Positions 1 through 8,696 of a stretch of DNA of 35,348 bases are shown piece by piece. The first letter of the stretch is position 1, and every line of letters starts with the position of its first letter. A model generated the notes under the pieces. The model saw only the letters and a program-made list of their open reading frames with translations. It made no database searches and was not told the DNA's origin. Origin of the DNA: a virus. The translations under genes and the position numbers were made by a program. The stretch is taken from positions 1-35,348 of the IMG/VR virus record IMGVR_UViG_3300027974_000082. One strand, 5' to 3'.

Positions 1-1
1 A

Positions 2-391
2 TTAGTAAAAGCTACAGGTAAGAAGTTTTACAAATATGAGTTAACAAAAGGTACTTCAATGTTTACTGAAAACGTAGCATCGAATGTTCAAAATGGTACC
101 TTATTTTTCACTCCTGAATTAACAATAATCTTAAACAAATTACAAGCGAATACAAGAAATGAAATTCTTTTATTAGCACAAAATAGACTTGTCGCAGTTG
201 CTAAAGACAACAATGGTAAGTTCTTTATGCTAGGTAAAACAAGGTCATTGGATTTGACTGCCGGTAGTGCTGCAACAGGTACTGCTGAGGGAGACAGAAG
301 TGGTTATACTTTAACATTCACAGGAGCTGAACCTAGTTTAGCACCTGAGGTTAATAGTACAGTAGCTGCTGCTCTTACAACTGCAGGATAG
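2..391 (+). CDS. Tail-tube-like protein, copy A, 5' end missing
   Basis: This reading frame is open from the first bases of the window and ends at TAG 389-391. It matches the last 129 codons of the complete gene at 34759-35277 with only two amino-acid changes (Val for Thr, Ser for Ala). Seven of the other base differences are silent, so both copies look maintained. About 43 N-terminal codons are absent. An in-frame ATG at 59 could start a 110-residue protein, but the homology runs upstream of it, so the gene is probably cut by the window edge. The product is probably the major tail tube protein, inferred from its place downstream of the capsid gene and its beta-rich, small-residue composition. 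A terminator follows directly. Confidence 0.6.
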   Translation, partial: LVKATGKKFYKYELTKGTSMFTENVASNVQNGTLFFTPELTIILNKLQANTRNEILLLAQNRLVAVAKDNNGKFFMLGKTRSLDLTAGSAATGTAEGDRSGYTLTFTGAEPSLAPEVNSTVAAALTTAG

Positions 392-414
392 TTTACAGTT
401 TTTCATAGTTAGTT

Positions 415-445
415 CCCCTGCCTACTTTTCTAGGTGGGGGTTTTT
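415..445 (+). terminator. Rho-independent terminator after copy A
   Basis: The stem CCCCTGCCTA (415-424) pairs over ten positions with TAGGTGGGGG (431-440) around a CTTTTC loop, followed by TTTTT. Two of the ten pairs are G-U. The complementary strand would have C-A mismatches there, so the structure should work mainly on the plus strand. The same stem recurs at 35301 and 23895. Confidence 0.85.
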
Positions 446-455
446 GTATGTCAAA

Positions 456-495
456 AAGTCAAGTTATTGACTTACTTTATTACAATATAAGTCAA
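456..495. promoter_or_regulatory. AAGTCAA inverted repeat with a third half-site
   Basis: AAGTCAA (456-462) and TTGACTT (467-473) form a perfect inverted repeat around GTTA, and a third AAGTCAA lies at 489-495. The element sits between the copy A terminator and the next gene. It could be an operator or a small hairpin. A weak promoter-like pair (TTTG 517-520, then TATTTATA 540-547, spacer 19) follows, but would leave almost no leader before the ATG at 552. Confidence 0.35.
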
Positions 496-551
496 ATAAT
501 AGCTTTACATACTTGTTTTGTAAATATTATTATTATTGCTATTTATAATAG

Positions 552-926
552 ATGATACATTTAACTAAAGGACAGACCAATACAATTATAATGACTTTAA
601 CTGAAAAGCAGTTATTGATAACACCTAACTATTTATTTGTGTTTACAAATAGAAGTAGTAATAACATTATAAAATTTGTGGTTTTAAATACATCTGATTT
701 AAGTTTATACAAGGATAGATACAATGAATTTACAATTGTTACTAACACTAGCTTTAGTGCTGCATTAGAGGGTCAATATACCTACGAAGTGTACGAACAA
801 GCAAGTACTAGCAACTTAAATCCAACAGGCTTAAACAAGCTAGAAACAGGTATTATGTGGCTTTCAGGTTCAACCCTAACATATAACCAATATACAACAA
901 CAGACACTTATACAATTAGACAATGA
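552..926 (+). CDS. Hypothetical phage structural protein
   Basis: A 124-residue protein starting MIHLTKGQTN, without membrane segments or cysteines and rich in Thr, Asn, Tyr and beta-prone sequence. That composition suits a capsid decoration or other virion protein. It lies between the tail-tube-like gene and the portal gene, and its stop overlaps the portal start by four bases (ATGA), so the two are translationally coupled. The position supports a head or neck role, but I recognise no catalytic motif. A structural assignment is inference from context. Confidence 0.7.
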   Translation: MIHLTKGQTNTIIMTLTEKQLLITPNYLFVFTNRSSNNIIKFVVLNTSDLSLYKDRYNEFTIVTNTSFSAALEGQYTYEVYEQASTSNLNPTGLNKLETGIMWLSGSTLTYNQYTTTDTYTIRQ

Positions 927-2905
927 TAGATTTAAGAGTATTAACATTCGCAGAGGCTAGGCAACCTGAATTCAAAGAGAAGAAAGGTGTAGATGGTGGA
1001 TATATTAAATACGGAGAAAATAACGATTATCCGGAATACATAGTTGACTTATACAATAAGTCATCAAAGCATAGTGCCATTATTAAAAGTAAGGTGCATT
1101 ATATTACCGGCAATGGTTGGTCAGGTGAACCTGATGCACAGGCATTTATAGATAAAGCTAACAGGGTTGAATCTTTAAACGATTTAACTAGAAAGGTATC
1201 TTTAGATGTTGAAATATTTGGTGGTGCTTATTTAGAAGTTATTTGGGATTTAGCCGGTAACATTGCCGAGTTATGGCATTGTGATTATGTTAAGATTAGA
1301 ACTAACAAAGACAATACACAGTATTGGTATAAGGAAGATTGGAAGGACAATAAGGTAAAGCCATCTGTTGTGGCTGCATTTAACCCTAAGCAACCAACAG
1401 GCAAACAAATTCTTTACATAAAAGAATACAGACCTAATATTGGTATCTATGGGTTACCTAGTTATTTTGCTGCCTTAAATTATATTGAATCGGACATTGA
1501 AGTTTCTAAGCATATCTTAGGAAATGCACAGACAGGGTTTTCTGCTAGTAAACTTATTACCTTACCAAATGGTGAACCTAATGATGAAGAAAAGCGCAAC
1601 GTAGATAATAGATTAAGAAAAACTTATAGTGGTGCAGACGGTAAAAAATATATGATTGCATTTGTCAATGATATATCTAGGAAGCCTGTCGTAGATGATT
1701 TAGGTACAAGTGATTTAACAAAAGAAGATTTTGGCAGAGTAGATGAATTAATACAGACTAACATATTTAGTGGTCATCAGGTTACGACCCCATCAATTAT
1801 GGGTATTGCAGAAGCCGGTAAGCTAGGCAGCAGAACAGAGATGCGTGATGGCTATGAGATATTTAAGAACACATATGTAAATGCTAAACAAATGCATTTA
1901 GAAAGTGTATTTAATATGTTAGCTAAATATAAAAATGTTACAACTGAAATAAAGATAATCCCTACTGAACCAATAGGAATTGAGTTTAGTGAGCAGACTA
2001 TTAAAGAAGTAGCACCTAAAGAATGGATATTAGAAAAGATTGGTATTGATATGACTAAATACGCACCTACTGCTGAGGCAATAGTTCCGGCACAAGGCTT
2101 ATCTGTTAATGAGCATATCAAAGGTTTAAAAGGTCGTGAGTGGCAGAATATGCAACGTATCATTCGTGAGTTTACTAAAGGTAAAATCAATAGAGAACAA
2201 GCTGCTGCAATGCTTAAAACAGGATATGCTTTAAGTGATGATGAAGTAAACACTTGGTTATGTTCTGATGAGATGGATGCTGAATTTGCAGCACAAGACT
2301 TTGGTGTGTTTTATGAATTTGGTGAAAGCAAGGATGCGTTTAATGTTTGGAAGTCTAAGAAAAGATTTAGTGATGAATCCGACTTTCATATGTTTGCTGA
2401 TGTTACACAATTAGAATCAGACATATTAGACCAAATATCTAAACAAAAGGATGTAACCCCTGAGGTATTGGCAGAAGTTTTAGATGAAGATGTAAATACT
2501 ATCAATTCAATATTAAAGGATTTAGAAGATAGAAATATCCTAAAAACTACTGAAACAAAAATAGGCAAAGGTATTAATAGCAATATAATTGTTTCAAGAG
2601 AATTAACGCAACCATTATCTAAAACAGTAGGCAAAGTAAAACCGGAAACAACTGAAATATTAGTTAGGTATTCTTATGATTGGATAGCAGGATTTAATAA
2701 TTCTGATAAAACTAATAGCAGACCTTTCTGTGTAGCTTTACTAGATGCTAATAAAATTTATAGCAGAAGTGATATTGAAATGATGAGTGCAAGATTAGGA
2801 TATTCTGTTTGGGATAGGAGAGGTGGATGGTGGAACGATAACGGAACTATAAGTGAATCTTGCAGACACGAGTGGAAAACAAACATAGTAACAAGAAAAA
2901 AATAA
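923..2905 (+). CDS. Portal protein with extra C-terminal domains
   Basis: At 660 residues it is longer than a typical portal of about 400-500. Residues about 1-400 have portal character: an N-terminal loop that can engage the capsid, the SSKHSAIIKSKVHYITGNGW region typical of phage portals, then a wing and stem. The portal forms the dodecameric ring through which DNA enters and leaves the capsid. Residues about 490-550 look like a winged-helix segment (LESDILDQISKQ...LKDLEDRNIL). The last 90 residues form a separate Cys/Trp-rich module (RPFCVALLDANKIYSRSDIE, then SVWDRRGGWW and CRHEW). These additions may carry the minor capsid or head-morphogenesis function, as no separate gene for it is seen. 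Confidence 0.8.
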   Translation: MIDLRVLTFAEARQPEFKEKKGVDGGYIKYGENNDYPEYIVDLYNKSSKHSAIIKSKVHYITGNGWSGEPDAQAFIDKANRVESLNDLTRKVSLDVEIFGGAYLEVIWDLAGNIAELWHCDYVKIRTNKDNTQYWYKEDWKDNKVKPSVVAAFNPKQPTGKQILYIKEYRPNIGIYGLPSYFAALNYIESDIEVSKHILGNAQTGFSASKLITLPNGEPNDEEKRNVDNRLRKTYSGADGKKYMIAFVNDISRKPVVDDLGTSDLTKEDFGRVDELIQTNIFSGHQVTTPSIMGIAEAGKLGSRTEMRDGYEIFKNTYVNAKQMHLESVFNMLAKYKNVTTEIKIIPTEPIGIEFSEQTIKEVAPKEWILEKIGIDMTKYAPTAEAIVPAQGLSVNEHIKGLKGREWQNMQRIIREFTKGKINREQAAAMLKTGYALSDDEVNTWLCSDEMDAEFAAQDFGVFYEFGESKDAFNVWKSKKRFSDESDFHMFADVTQLESDILDQISKQKDVTPEVLAEVLDEDVNTINSILKDLEDRNILKTTETKIGKGINSNIIVSRELTQPLSKTVGKVKPETTEILVRYSYDWIAGFNNSDKTNSRPFCVALLDANKIYSRSDIEMMSARLGYSVWDRRGGWWNDNGTISESCRHEWKTNIVTRKK

Positions 2906-2908
2906 GAA

Positions 2909-3481
2909 ATGTCATTAAATATATTATTCATATCAGTACAAGGGATAAAAGATAGAACCGGCTTACACGCAAACGTGGATGAAAAATTAATATTGCCGGA
3001 AATTAAAACGGCACAAGATATGTATATACTACCTGCATTGGGTAGTACATTATATAATAAATTGCAGAGTGCAATAAATGGTTCTACATTAAATGGTAAT
3101 GAAACTATATTACTAAATAATTATATAGCAGATTGTTTGATTTATTATGTTATGAGTGAATTACCTATGGGGTTATCATATCAGTTTTATAACAAAGGTT
3201 TATTAAGAAAGTCAGGAGACAATACAGAGAACCCATCAATGCAAGATATGATTGATGTGGCTAACAGATACAGGACAAGAGCAGAATTTTACAAGCAAAG
3301 ATTGATTAAGTATTTAAGACAAAACAATACTTTGTACCCTGAATATTTAAACTTTACAAGTGGGATAGATACAATCATTCCTGATTTAGAGGGTTATACT
3401 TCATCTTTATATTTAGAAGATGATAATGTTTATGAGAATAAAAACTTAGAACAAAAGTATCAGGGCAAAATAGGATGTTAA
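2909..3481 (+). CDS. Head-tail connector-like protein
   Basis: A 190-residue protein directly after the portal gene (three-base gap). It is mainly helical with an acidic, Tyr-rich tail. The segment LPEIKTAQDMYILPALGSTLYNKL resembles the head-completion or adaptor proteins (gp6/gp15 type, including DUF6712) found in Bacteroidota phages. These form a ring below the portal and join it to the tail. The call rests on this general similarity and on position. No catalytic residues are expected. Confidence 0.6.
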   Translation: MSLNILFISVQGIKDRTGLHANVDEKLILPEIKTAQDMYILPALGSTLYNKLQSAINGSTLNGNETILLNNYIADCLIYYVMSELPMGLSYQFYNKGLLRKSGDNTENPSMQDMIDVANRYRTRAEFYKQRLIKYLRQNNTLYPEYLNFTSGIDTIIPDLEGYTSSLYLEDDNVYENKNLEQKYQGKIGC

Positions 3482-3482
3482 T

Positions 3483-3617
3483 ATGAGCAAAGAAGCGAAC
3501 ATTAAAAATCAAAATAAGCTAAAAGTTTATTTAGAAAAAACAAAAAATAATGGGATTAACACTAAATCAAATAGTAAAGCAAATAACAACATTCGGAAAC
3601 AACCACGAGCAAATTAA
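3483..3617 (+). CDS. Possible 44-residue peptide
   Basis: An ATG one base after the preceding stop opens a 44-codon frame that overlaps the next gene by 68 bases. The peptide is Lys/Asn-rich with no recognisable domain. Tight coupling to the upstream stop speaks for it; the long overlap and low complexity speak against it. It may only serve to bring ribosomes to the ATG at 3550. Confidence 0.25.
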   Translation: MSKEANIKNQNKLKVYLEKTKNNGINTKSNSKANNNIRKQPRAN

Positions 3618-3990
3618 GTTCGTGTATTTCGGTGATGTATGGGAAAGACTTAGCAATGGTGAGGTAACTTATCCTGCTATGTTTTTTAGTTTAGTAGATG
3701 CACAGATACTAACAAAGCAAATACAATATAATTTTTCTATCTATGTTATGGATAGAATGCTAATGGAAGAAACAAACGAGACAGAGGTATTAAGTGATAT
3801 GACTTTAGTTGGTCAGGATATGGTGGCTAAATTAAGAGACCCACAATACAATTGGATTGCTAGTGATAATATGACATTATCATTTTATACTGAATCAGAC
3901 CCTGATTATTTAGCAGGTGTTAAAATAGACTTTACATTAACATTATCTTCATTAAACGACACTTGTCAAATACCTACTAATGGAATCTAA
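3550..3990 (+). CDS. Tail terminator/completion-like protein
   Basis: A 146-residue protein in the neck gene cluster. Its size, alpha/beta pattern and position between the connector and a tail gene suit a tail-terminator protein, which caps the tail tube and joins it to the head. The segment VYFGDVWERLSNGEVTYPAM is followed by alternating strands and a C-terminal beta hairpin. Its last 11 bases overlap the fibre gene start. The assignment is by context, without a diagnostic motif. Confidence 0.5.
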   Translation: MGLTLNQIVKQITTFGNNHEQIKFVYFGDVWERLSNGEVTYPAMFFSLVDAQILTKQIQYNFSIYVMDRMLMEETNETEVLSDMTLVGQDMVAKLRDPQYNWIASDNMTLSFYTESDPDYLAGVKIDFTLTLSSLNDTCQIPTNGI

Positions 3991-6900
3991 AAAAATAAAT
4001 CAACTAGCGACAGAGATGGCTCCGGCATCTACTGACTTAACAATCATAGGTGACCCAATAACAGGTGTTTCTAAAAAGGTAACATTATTACAGATAGCTG
4101 ATTTATTTTCAACTATTGGAACAGTTACAAGCGTAGGTGTTACTGAAACAGGGGATGCTTTAACGATAACCGGAAGTCCAATAACAAGTGCAGGAACAAT
4201 TAATATAGGATTTGCAGGTGCTGCTTCTCAATATGTACGAGGTGATGGTGCATTAGCAGATTTCCCTACATCAACAGGTGGTGGTAGTTCGGTTTCTTAT
4301 TATCTTAATTCAAGTGTAAGTCAAGGTACTATTGGTGGTGTTGCTTATAGACAATTAAGTAAAACACCTATTGCTGGTGCAGGAACGGATATTACCATTT
4401 CAGCTAATGGATATGTAGCAAGTTATATAACTGATGCAAATGACCCTGCTTTATTAGAAGTCCCTGCAGGAAACTTTAATTGTGAATTATATTTTAGCGT
4501 AAATTCTAATGCTCATAATCCTTATGTTTATGCAGAACTTTATAAATATGACGGAACAACTTTTACATTACTAGGTAGCAGTCAGTCAATACCTGAATAT
4601 TTAAAAAATGGGACAACATTAAGTTCTTATTATTTTGCTATTCCTGTGGCTACAAGTGTTTTAACAATAACTGATAGATTAGCATTTAGAATTTATGCTA
4701 ATGTAGATACAAGAGTAGTTACTTTACATACAGAAAATAGTCATTTATGTCAAGTAGTTACAACTTTTTCTAAGGGATTAACTACGTTAAATAACTTAAC
4801 AAGACAAATACAATTTTTAGCAACAGGCACAAGTGGAACAGACTTTGCTATATCAAGTTCAACTGCAACGCATACTTTTAATTTACCTACGGCTTCGGCT
4901 GCAAATAGAGGTGCTTTAAGTAGTGCAGATTGGACAACGTTTAACAATAAACAAAATGCATTAGGTTACACTGCAGCAAACGATGCTTTAGTAGTGCATT
5001 TAGCAGGAACGGAAACAATTACAGGAGTAAAGACATTTACAAATTCTAATATATTTTCAGGTAATAATTTATTTACTACATATCCAAATAGATTTAATGA
5101 AGGTATTGGAATAAAAGAAACTGCTTCATACGGAACGATAAGTGGATATACAATAATTGCAGGAGCAACAAATGGATTATCTTTATATTTAGCAAGTGGT
5201 GGTATTAAGACTTTTGCTTTTACAAGTGGAACTTCTAATAATACTTTTACTTTCCCTAACGCAACAGGAACGGTTGCTTTAACAAGTGACTTAACAGGTG
5301 GTACTGTAACAAGTGCAGCCTTATCAGCACCTACAGGATTTAGCGTATCAGGCAGTCCTGTGACTACAACAGGAACTTTAGCTTTAGCTTTTGCAGCAGG
5401 GTATTCTTTACCTACAAATGCAAGTCAAACGACTTGGGATACTGCTTATACAAATAGAATAACAAGTTTAACTACAACAGGGAATAGTGGTTCAGCTACT
5501 TTAGTTTCAAATACTTTAAACGTACCGACTTATACCTTAGCCGGTTTAGGTGGTATATCTTTAACTTCTTTGAGTGCTACAACTCCATTAAGTTATAATA
5601 ATACAACAGGAGCATTTAGCATTCAAGTTGCTAACACTTCACAAGATGGATATTTAAGTTCTACTGATTGGAATACTTTTAATTCAAAGCAAAGCACAAT
5701 AACAAATCCGGTAACCGGCACAGGGACAAGTGGACAGGTAACTTATTTTAACGGTACTTCAAGCGTAACAAGTTCTAGTAACTTTAAGTTTGACGGTACT
5801 AATTTAACAATAGGGAACCCAAGTTCAGCATTGGCACAGTTGCACGTTTACAATGCAAGTGCGGCTGCAACTATATTACTACAAACAAATAGCACAACTG
5901 ACTATTCGGAGATAGCAGTAAGAAACAATAGTTCAACGGCTACTTCTTATTTTAGACAATATTCAACGGCTGCAACAGGAAGTGACTTTGGTATATCAAG
6001 AGCAGGGTTAGCTTTGTTCTTTAGTAACTATGCTACTAACTTTGCAATAGGAACTAGAAACGGTGGGGATTTAATATTAGGAACGGCTGATACCGAGAGA
6101 GCAAGGATAACAAGTACAGGCATTTTTGGAATTGGAACTGCATCACCGAGTGGTATTTTAGATGTGCAAAAAAACCAAAATGCTACAACGAACGTATATT
6201 TTAGAAATACCGATACTACAAACACAAATAGCAGAAACATACTAAACGTAATAGCCGGTAACGTTACTTTACAATTACAAGCAATTAATGCTGACAATGT
6301 TTATATTGGGCCAACAACTGCGGTAACTACATACTTAGGTTATAATAACCTTACAACTTTATCCTCCACAGGAGCAGCTACATTCTCAAGTAGTGTAACG
6401 GCAACGGGAGGATTAATATCAAATGGTGGAAGTATTGGATATGGTGGTGGAGAAATAGGATTAGGAGCATCAAGTTCAGGTTCAGTAGGAATTTACACAA
6501 ATGCAACAGGTTCTCCAACAATGTATTTTGACCATAGAGGGACAAGTAATACAGGTAGTTTCATATTTAGAAATGGAACAGGTGGTGCAAACACTTTACT
6601 TACCATAGCATCCACAGGAGCAGCTACATTCTCTAGTAGTGTAACTGCAACTCAAATAACTTCAAACTATGCGGGGAAAGATGGATTAATTGTTTCAGAT
6701 ACTACAACACAAGCTGCAGGCGTTGGGGGCTCTATATTATTTAAAGGTGTATATACAAATGGAGGTTCACCTTTATCTTTTGGTAGAATTTCATTAATGA
6801 AAGAGAATAGTACAAATGCTGATTATTCTTTTGGAATGGGATTTTATACAAGTGCTAATAATGGAAGTAATCCAAGCACTAATCCAAATGTGTATATAGC

Positions 6901-7708
6901 AGGTTCAGGCAATGTAGGTATAGGAACAAGTTCGCCTAATCTTACTGCTGCAAATAGAACTGTTTTAGATATTAATGGTACTTCAACAAGTTTAATTGCA
7001 TTAAGTAGTGGTGGAACTTATAAGTGTTACATTTTTAATGATGGAACTAATATAGAATATTTTGCTACGGGTTCAACTTTTATTAATTCAACTAGCAATA
7101 CAATATTTAAAACAAGTAGTACGATAGAGGCTATGCGTATTACAAGTGGGGGGAGTTTATTAGTTGGAACTACAACAAATGCAGGTAATTATAATTTAGT
7201 TGCTACTAATGCATACGCTAAACAATTTCTTGCACTTGGAGTAAATGATGATGGTAGATATATTGGTCAGGGAGACCAAATTTCAGGAGCATTTCAGTCA
7301 TACGATTTAACTATTGTAAACTATGCAACAAGTGGTAGAGTAACAATTACTAATGGTACTACAGGGGTTTACTTGGCAAATGGTGCAACTTCTTGGAGTA
7401 CATTTTCAGACGAAAGATTAAAAAACATTAATGGCAATATTGAAAATGCAGTAGAAAAATTATCTAATATAAGAGCAGTAGATTATAGTTGGAAATTAGA
7501 TAAAACACAAAAACATAATTTAGGTCTTATAGCGCAAGACGTACAAAAGGTATTCCCTGAAGTAATAGATATAAGCAAGGGATTTATTGAAAATGATGAA
7601 ACTGAATATTTAAGCGTAAAATATACTGAATTAATACCTGTTTTAATAGCTGCAATACAAGAACAACAAAAACAAATAGAAGAATTAAAAGCAAAAATTA
7701 ATGGATAA
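3980..7708 (+). CDS. Tail fibre with C-terminal intramolecular chaperone (peptidase S74)
   Basis: A 1242-residue Ser/Thr/Gly/Asn-rich protein of repetitive beta structure, as expected of a trimeric receptor-binding fibre. The motif SxxDWxTFNxKQ occurs twice (near residues 315 and 560), and the phrase TGAATFSSSVTAT recurs further on. Residues 1143-1242 are a typical S74 chaperone: SDERLKNI, then NLGLIAQDVQKVFPEV and YTELIPVLIAAIQEQQKQIEELK. In this family the chaperone drives trimer assembly and is cut off next to the Ser-Asp pair, here S1143-D1144. The N-terminal part should attach to the tail. It is the largest gene of the window and probably the main host-range determinant. Confidence 0.9.
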   Translation: MESKKINQLATEMAPASTDLTIIGDPITGVSKKVTLLQIADLFSTIGTVTSVGVTETGDALTITGSPITSAGTINIGFAGAASQYVRGDGALADFPTSTGGGSSVSYYLNSSVSQGTIGGVAYRQLSKTPIAGAGTDITISANGYVASYITDANDPALLEVPAGNFNCELYFSVNSNAHNPYVYAELYKYDGTTFTLLGSSQSIPEYLKNGTTLSSYYFAIPVATSVLTITDRLAFRIYANVDTRVVTLHTENSHLCQVVTTFSKGLTTLNNLTRQIQFLATGTSGTDFAISSSTATHTFNLPTASAANRGALSSADWTTFNNKQNALGYTAANDALVVHLAGTETITGVKTFTNSNIFSGNNLFTTYPNRFNEGIGIKETASYGTISGYTIIAGATNGLSLYLASGGIKTFAFTSGTSNNTFTFPNATGTVALTSDLTGGTVTSAALSAPTGFSVSGSPVTTTGTLALAFAAGYSLPTNASQTTWDTAYTNRITSLTTTGNSGSATLVSNTLNVPTYTLAGLGGISLTSLSATTPLSYNNTTGAFSIQVANTSQDGYLSSTDWNTFNSKQSTITNPVTGTGTSGQVTYFNGTSSVTSSSNFKFDGTNLTIGNPSSALAQLHVYNASAAATILLQTNSTTDYSEIAVRNNSSTATSYFRQYSTAATGSDFGISRAGLALFFSNYATNFAIGTRNGGDLILGTADTERARITSTGIFGIGTASPSGILDVQKNQNATTNVYFRNTDTTNTNSRNILNVIAGNVTLQLQAINADNVYIGPTTAVTTYLGYNNLTTLSSTGAATFSSSVTATGGLISNGGSIGYGGGEIGLGASSSGSVGIYTNATGSPTMYFDHRGTSNTGSFIFRNGTGGANTLLTIASTGAATFSSSVTATQITSNYAGKDGLIVSDTTTQAAGVGGSILFKGVYTNGGSPLSFGRISLMKENSTNADYSFGMGFYTSANNGSNPSTNPNVYIAGSGNVGIGTSSPNLTAANRTVLDINGTSTSLIALSSGGTYKCYIFNDGTNIEYFATGSTFINSTSNTIFKTSSTIEAMRITSGGSLLVGTTTNAGNYNLVATNAYAKQFLALGVNDDGRYIGQGDQISGAFQSYDLTIVNYATSGRVTITNGTTGVYLANGATSWSTFSDERLKNINGNIENAVEKLSNIRAVDYSWKLDKTQKHNLGLIAQDVQKVFPEVIDISKGFIENDETEYLSVKYTELIPVLIAAIQEQQKQIEELKAKING
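6365..6387 (+). repeat. Direct repeat inside the fibre gene (second copy 6611-6633)
   Basis: A 23-base stretch starting TCCACAGGAGCAG is identical at 6365-6387 and 6611-6633, 246 bases apart in the same frame, and similarity continues downstream (both encode TGAATFSSSVTAT). Such in-frame repeats allow fibre domains to be gained or lost by recombination. Confidence 0.75.
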
Positions 7709-7769
7709 ATTATTTGTAGATTTAACAACGCATAATGGTAATTTAATAGGAAATTTAAAACAAAATAAA

Positions 7770-8111
7770 ATGAGTACAACTTACAATTGGGTAATCAATC
7801 AAATGGACACCAAACCTCAAGAGGATGGTTTAATGGATGTAGTAGTAGTAGTTCACTGGACTAGAACGGCTGAACAATTTGTAGGGGGTGAGCCTATTAA
7901 TGTTTCAAGTTACGGTACTATGAATTGCACTACTCCAAGTGAAACGGATTTTACTGCATACCCTGATTTAACACAGGCGCAAGTTTGCGGTTGGTTAGAA
8001 AATGGGCTAGATACGGAGACAATAGATTTAAACCTAGACAAGCAAATAGAGAACATTATTAATCCACCGATTATAATTTTGCCACTCCCTTGGTCAAATC
8101 CAACTATTTAA
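7770..8111 (+). CDS. Hypothetical fibre-associated protein
   Basis: I chose ATG 7770, giving 113 residues starting MSTTYNWVIN. It has an A-rich leader, and the 23 extra residues from ATG 7701 look unlike the rest. The upstream ATG would overlap the fibre stop by eight bases and remains possible. The protein has a beta-rich core with the run DVVVVVHWTRTAEQ, a conserved-looking GTMNCT segment and a proline-rich tail. It resembles small conserved proteins found near tail fibres in Bacteroidota phages, but I know no function. A promoter for the lysis genes lies within its last codons. Confidence 0.6.
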   Translation: MSTTYNWVINQMDTKPQEDGLMDVVVVVHWTRTAEQFVGGEPINVSSYGTMNCTTPSETDFTAYPDLTQAQVCGWLENGLDTETIDLNLDKQIENIINPPIIILPLPWSNPTI

Positions 8112-8122
8112 TTATATCTTTG
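8090..8122 (+). promoter_or_regulatory. Bacteroidota-type promoter for the lysis cassette
   Basis: TTGG at 8090-8093 and TATCTTTG at 8115-8122 are separated by 21 bases and match the -33 / -7 (TAnnTTTG) consensus of Bacteroidota. Transcription would begin just upstream of ATG 8139. This promoter lacks the TTTACCGTTCA box seen at the other strong promoters, so its control may differ. Confidence 0.65.
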
Positions 8123-8138
8123 TAAAAAAATAAATATT

Positions 8139-8318
8139 ATGATTACATTAAACGAGCAACAAGTAAAAGAATTAGAACAATTTATTAACACTATTCCTAC
8201 TGCTTATGGATTGCCATTATTACAATTCTTAGGCAAATTAGCACAGGAGCAGAATCCACAAACAGAAGCAAATGATTTTACTAACAATCCAAATGACCCA
8301 AACGCAGGGTTAGGATAA
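8139..8318 (+). CDS. Small acidic hypothetical protein, first gene after the promoter
   Basis: A 59-residue frame starting at ATG 8139, preceded by an A-rich leader and a good promoter. Sequence: MITLNEQQVKELEQFINTIP, then a short hydrophobic helix and an Asn/Pro-rich acidic tail ending NAGLG. It heads the lysis cassette and ends 11 bases before the first membrane gene. No motif reveals a function; a cassette regulator or a small virion protein are both possible. Confidence 0.6.
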   Translation: MITLNEQQVKELEQFINTIPTAYGLPLLQFLGKLAQEQNPQTEANDFTNNPNDPNAGLG

Positions 8319-8329
8319 TTTTTTAAACA

Positions 8330-8518
8330 ATGACACCACATAGCAATCAAGCCGACATAGGCACAGGTATAAGCCTTTTATCAGCTATCGTAAGTATTTC
8401 AACAGTTCAGCCGATTATAACATTAATTGCCGGTTTGATTGCTATCATTTCAGGGGTAATGGCTATTAGATATTATTACAATGCAACTAAAAAAGTAAAA
8501 GATGAAATTCCTAAATAG
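8330..8518 (+). CDS. Small membrane protein, holin candidate
   Basis: A 62-residue protein with two hydrophobic segments (about 12-28 and 30-48) and a Lys-rich C-terminus (NATKKVKDEIPK). Two short membrane helices with a charged tail are typical of class II-like holins, which open the inner membrane to release the endolysin. It overlaps the next gene by 17 bases. Which of the two adjacent membrane proteins is the holin, and whether the other is an antiholin, cannot be decided from sequence. Confidence 0.6.
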   Translation: MTPHSNQADIGTGISLLSAIVSISTVQPIITLIAGLIAIISGVMAIRYYYNATKKVKDEIPK

Positions 8519-8696
8519 CATATATGGGTCTTGGGTTAAGATATTCCTTTCAGCAATATTAACTATGGTGATTGCTAAGGGTGATATATATTCGGTTACA
8601 TTAAAAGAATGTTTTAGTGCAGGTGTTATTTCAATCCTGCCGATAATTGTAAACTACTTAAACCCACACGATACTAGATATGGGAAACAAGACTAA
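8502..8696 (+). CDS. Small membrane protein, second holin/antiholin candidate
   Basis: A 64-residue protein with hydrophobic segments at about 9-25 and 38-52 (SWVKIFLSAILTMVIAKGD; GVISILPIIVNYL) and a charged C-terminus. It overlaps both the gene before it (17 bases) and the spanin-like gene after it (17 bases), a typical compressed lysis cassette. Size and topology suit a holin or antiholin. Confidence 0.6.
   Translation: MKFLNSIYGSWVKIFLSAILTMVIAKGDIYSVTLKECFSAGVISILPIIVNYLNPHDTRYGKQD

Larger units (their letters stand above)
1..445 (+). repeat. Direct repeat, left copy (partner at 34887-35332)
   Basis: Bases 1-445 align without gaps to 34887 onward, with 14 mismatches (for example at 52, 103, 136, 148, 154, 191-193, 202, 310, 335-336 and 425). 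The match covers the 3' part of a gene and its terminator, then stops abruptly within the terminator T-tract. It is either a real tandem duplication at a contig break, or circular overlap between two strain variants. Confidence 0.9.

Noticed and set aside
1852-2253. Minus-strand open frame opposite the portal gene
   Set aside because: It lies wholly inside a well-supported gene, has hydrophobic, low-quality sequence and no leader. Similar antisense frames inside the fibre, tape-measure, capsid and terminase genes were dropped for the same reason.
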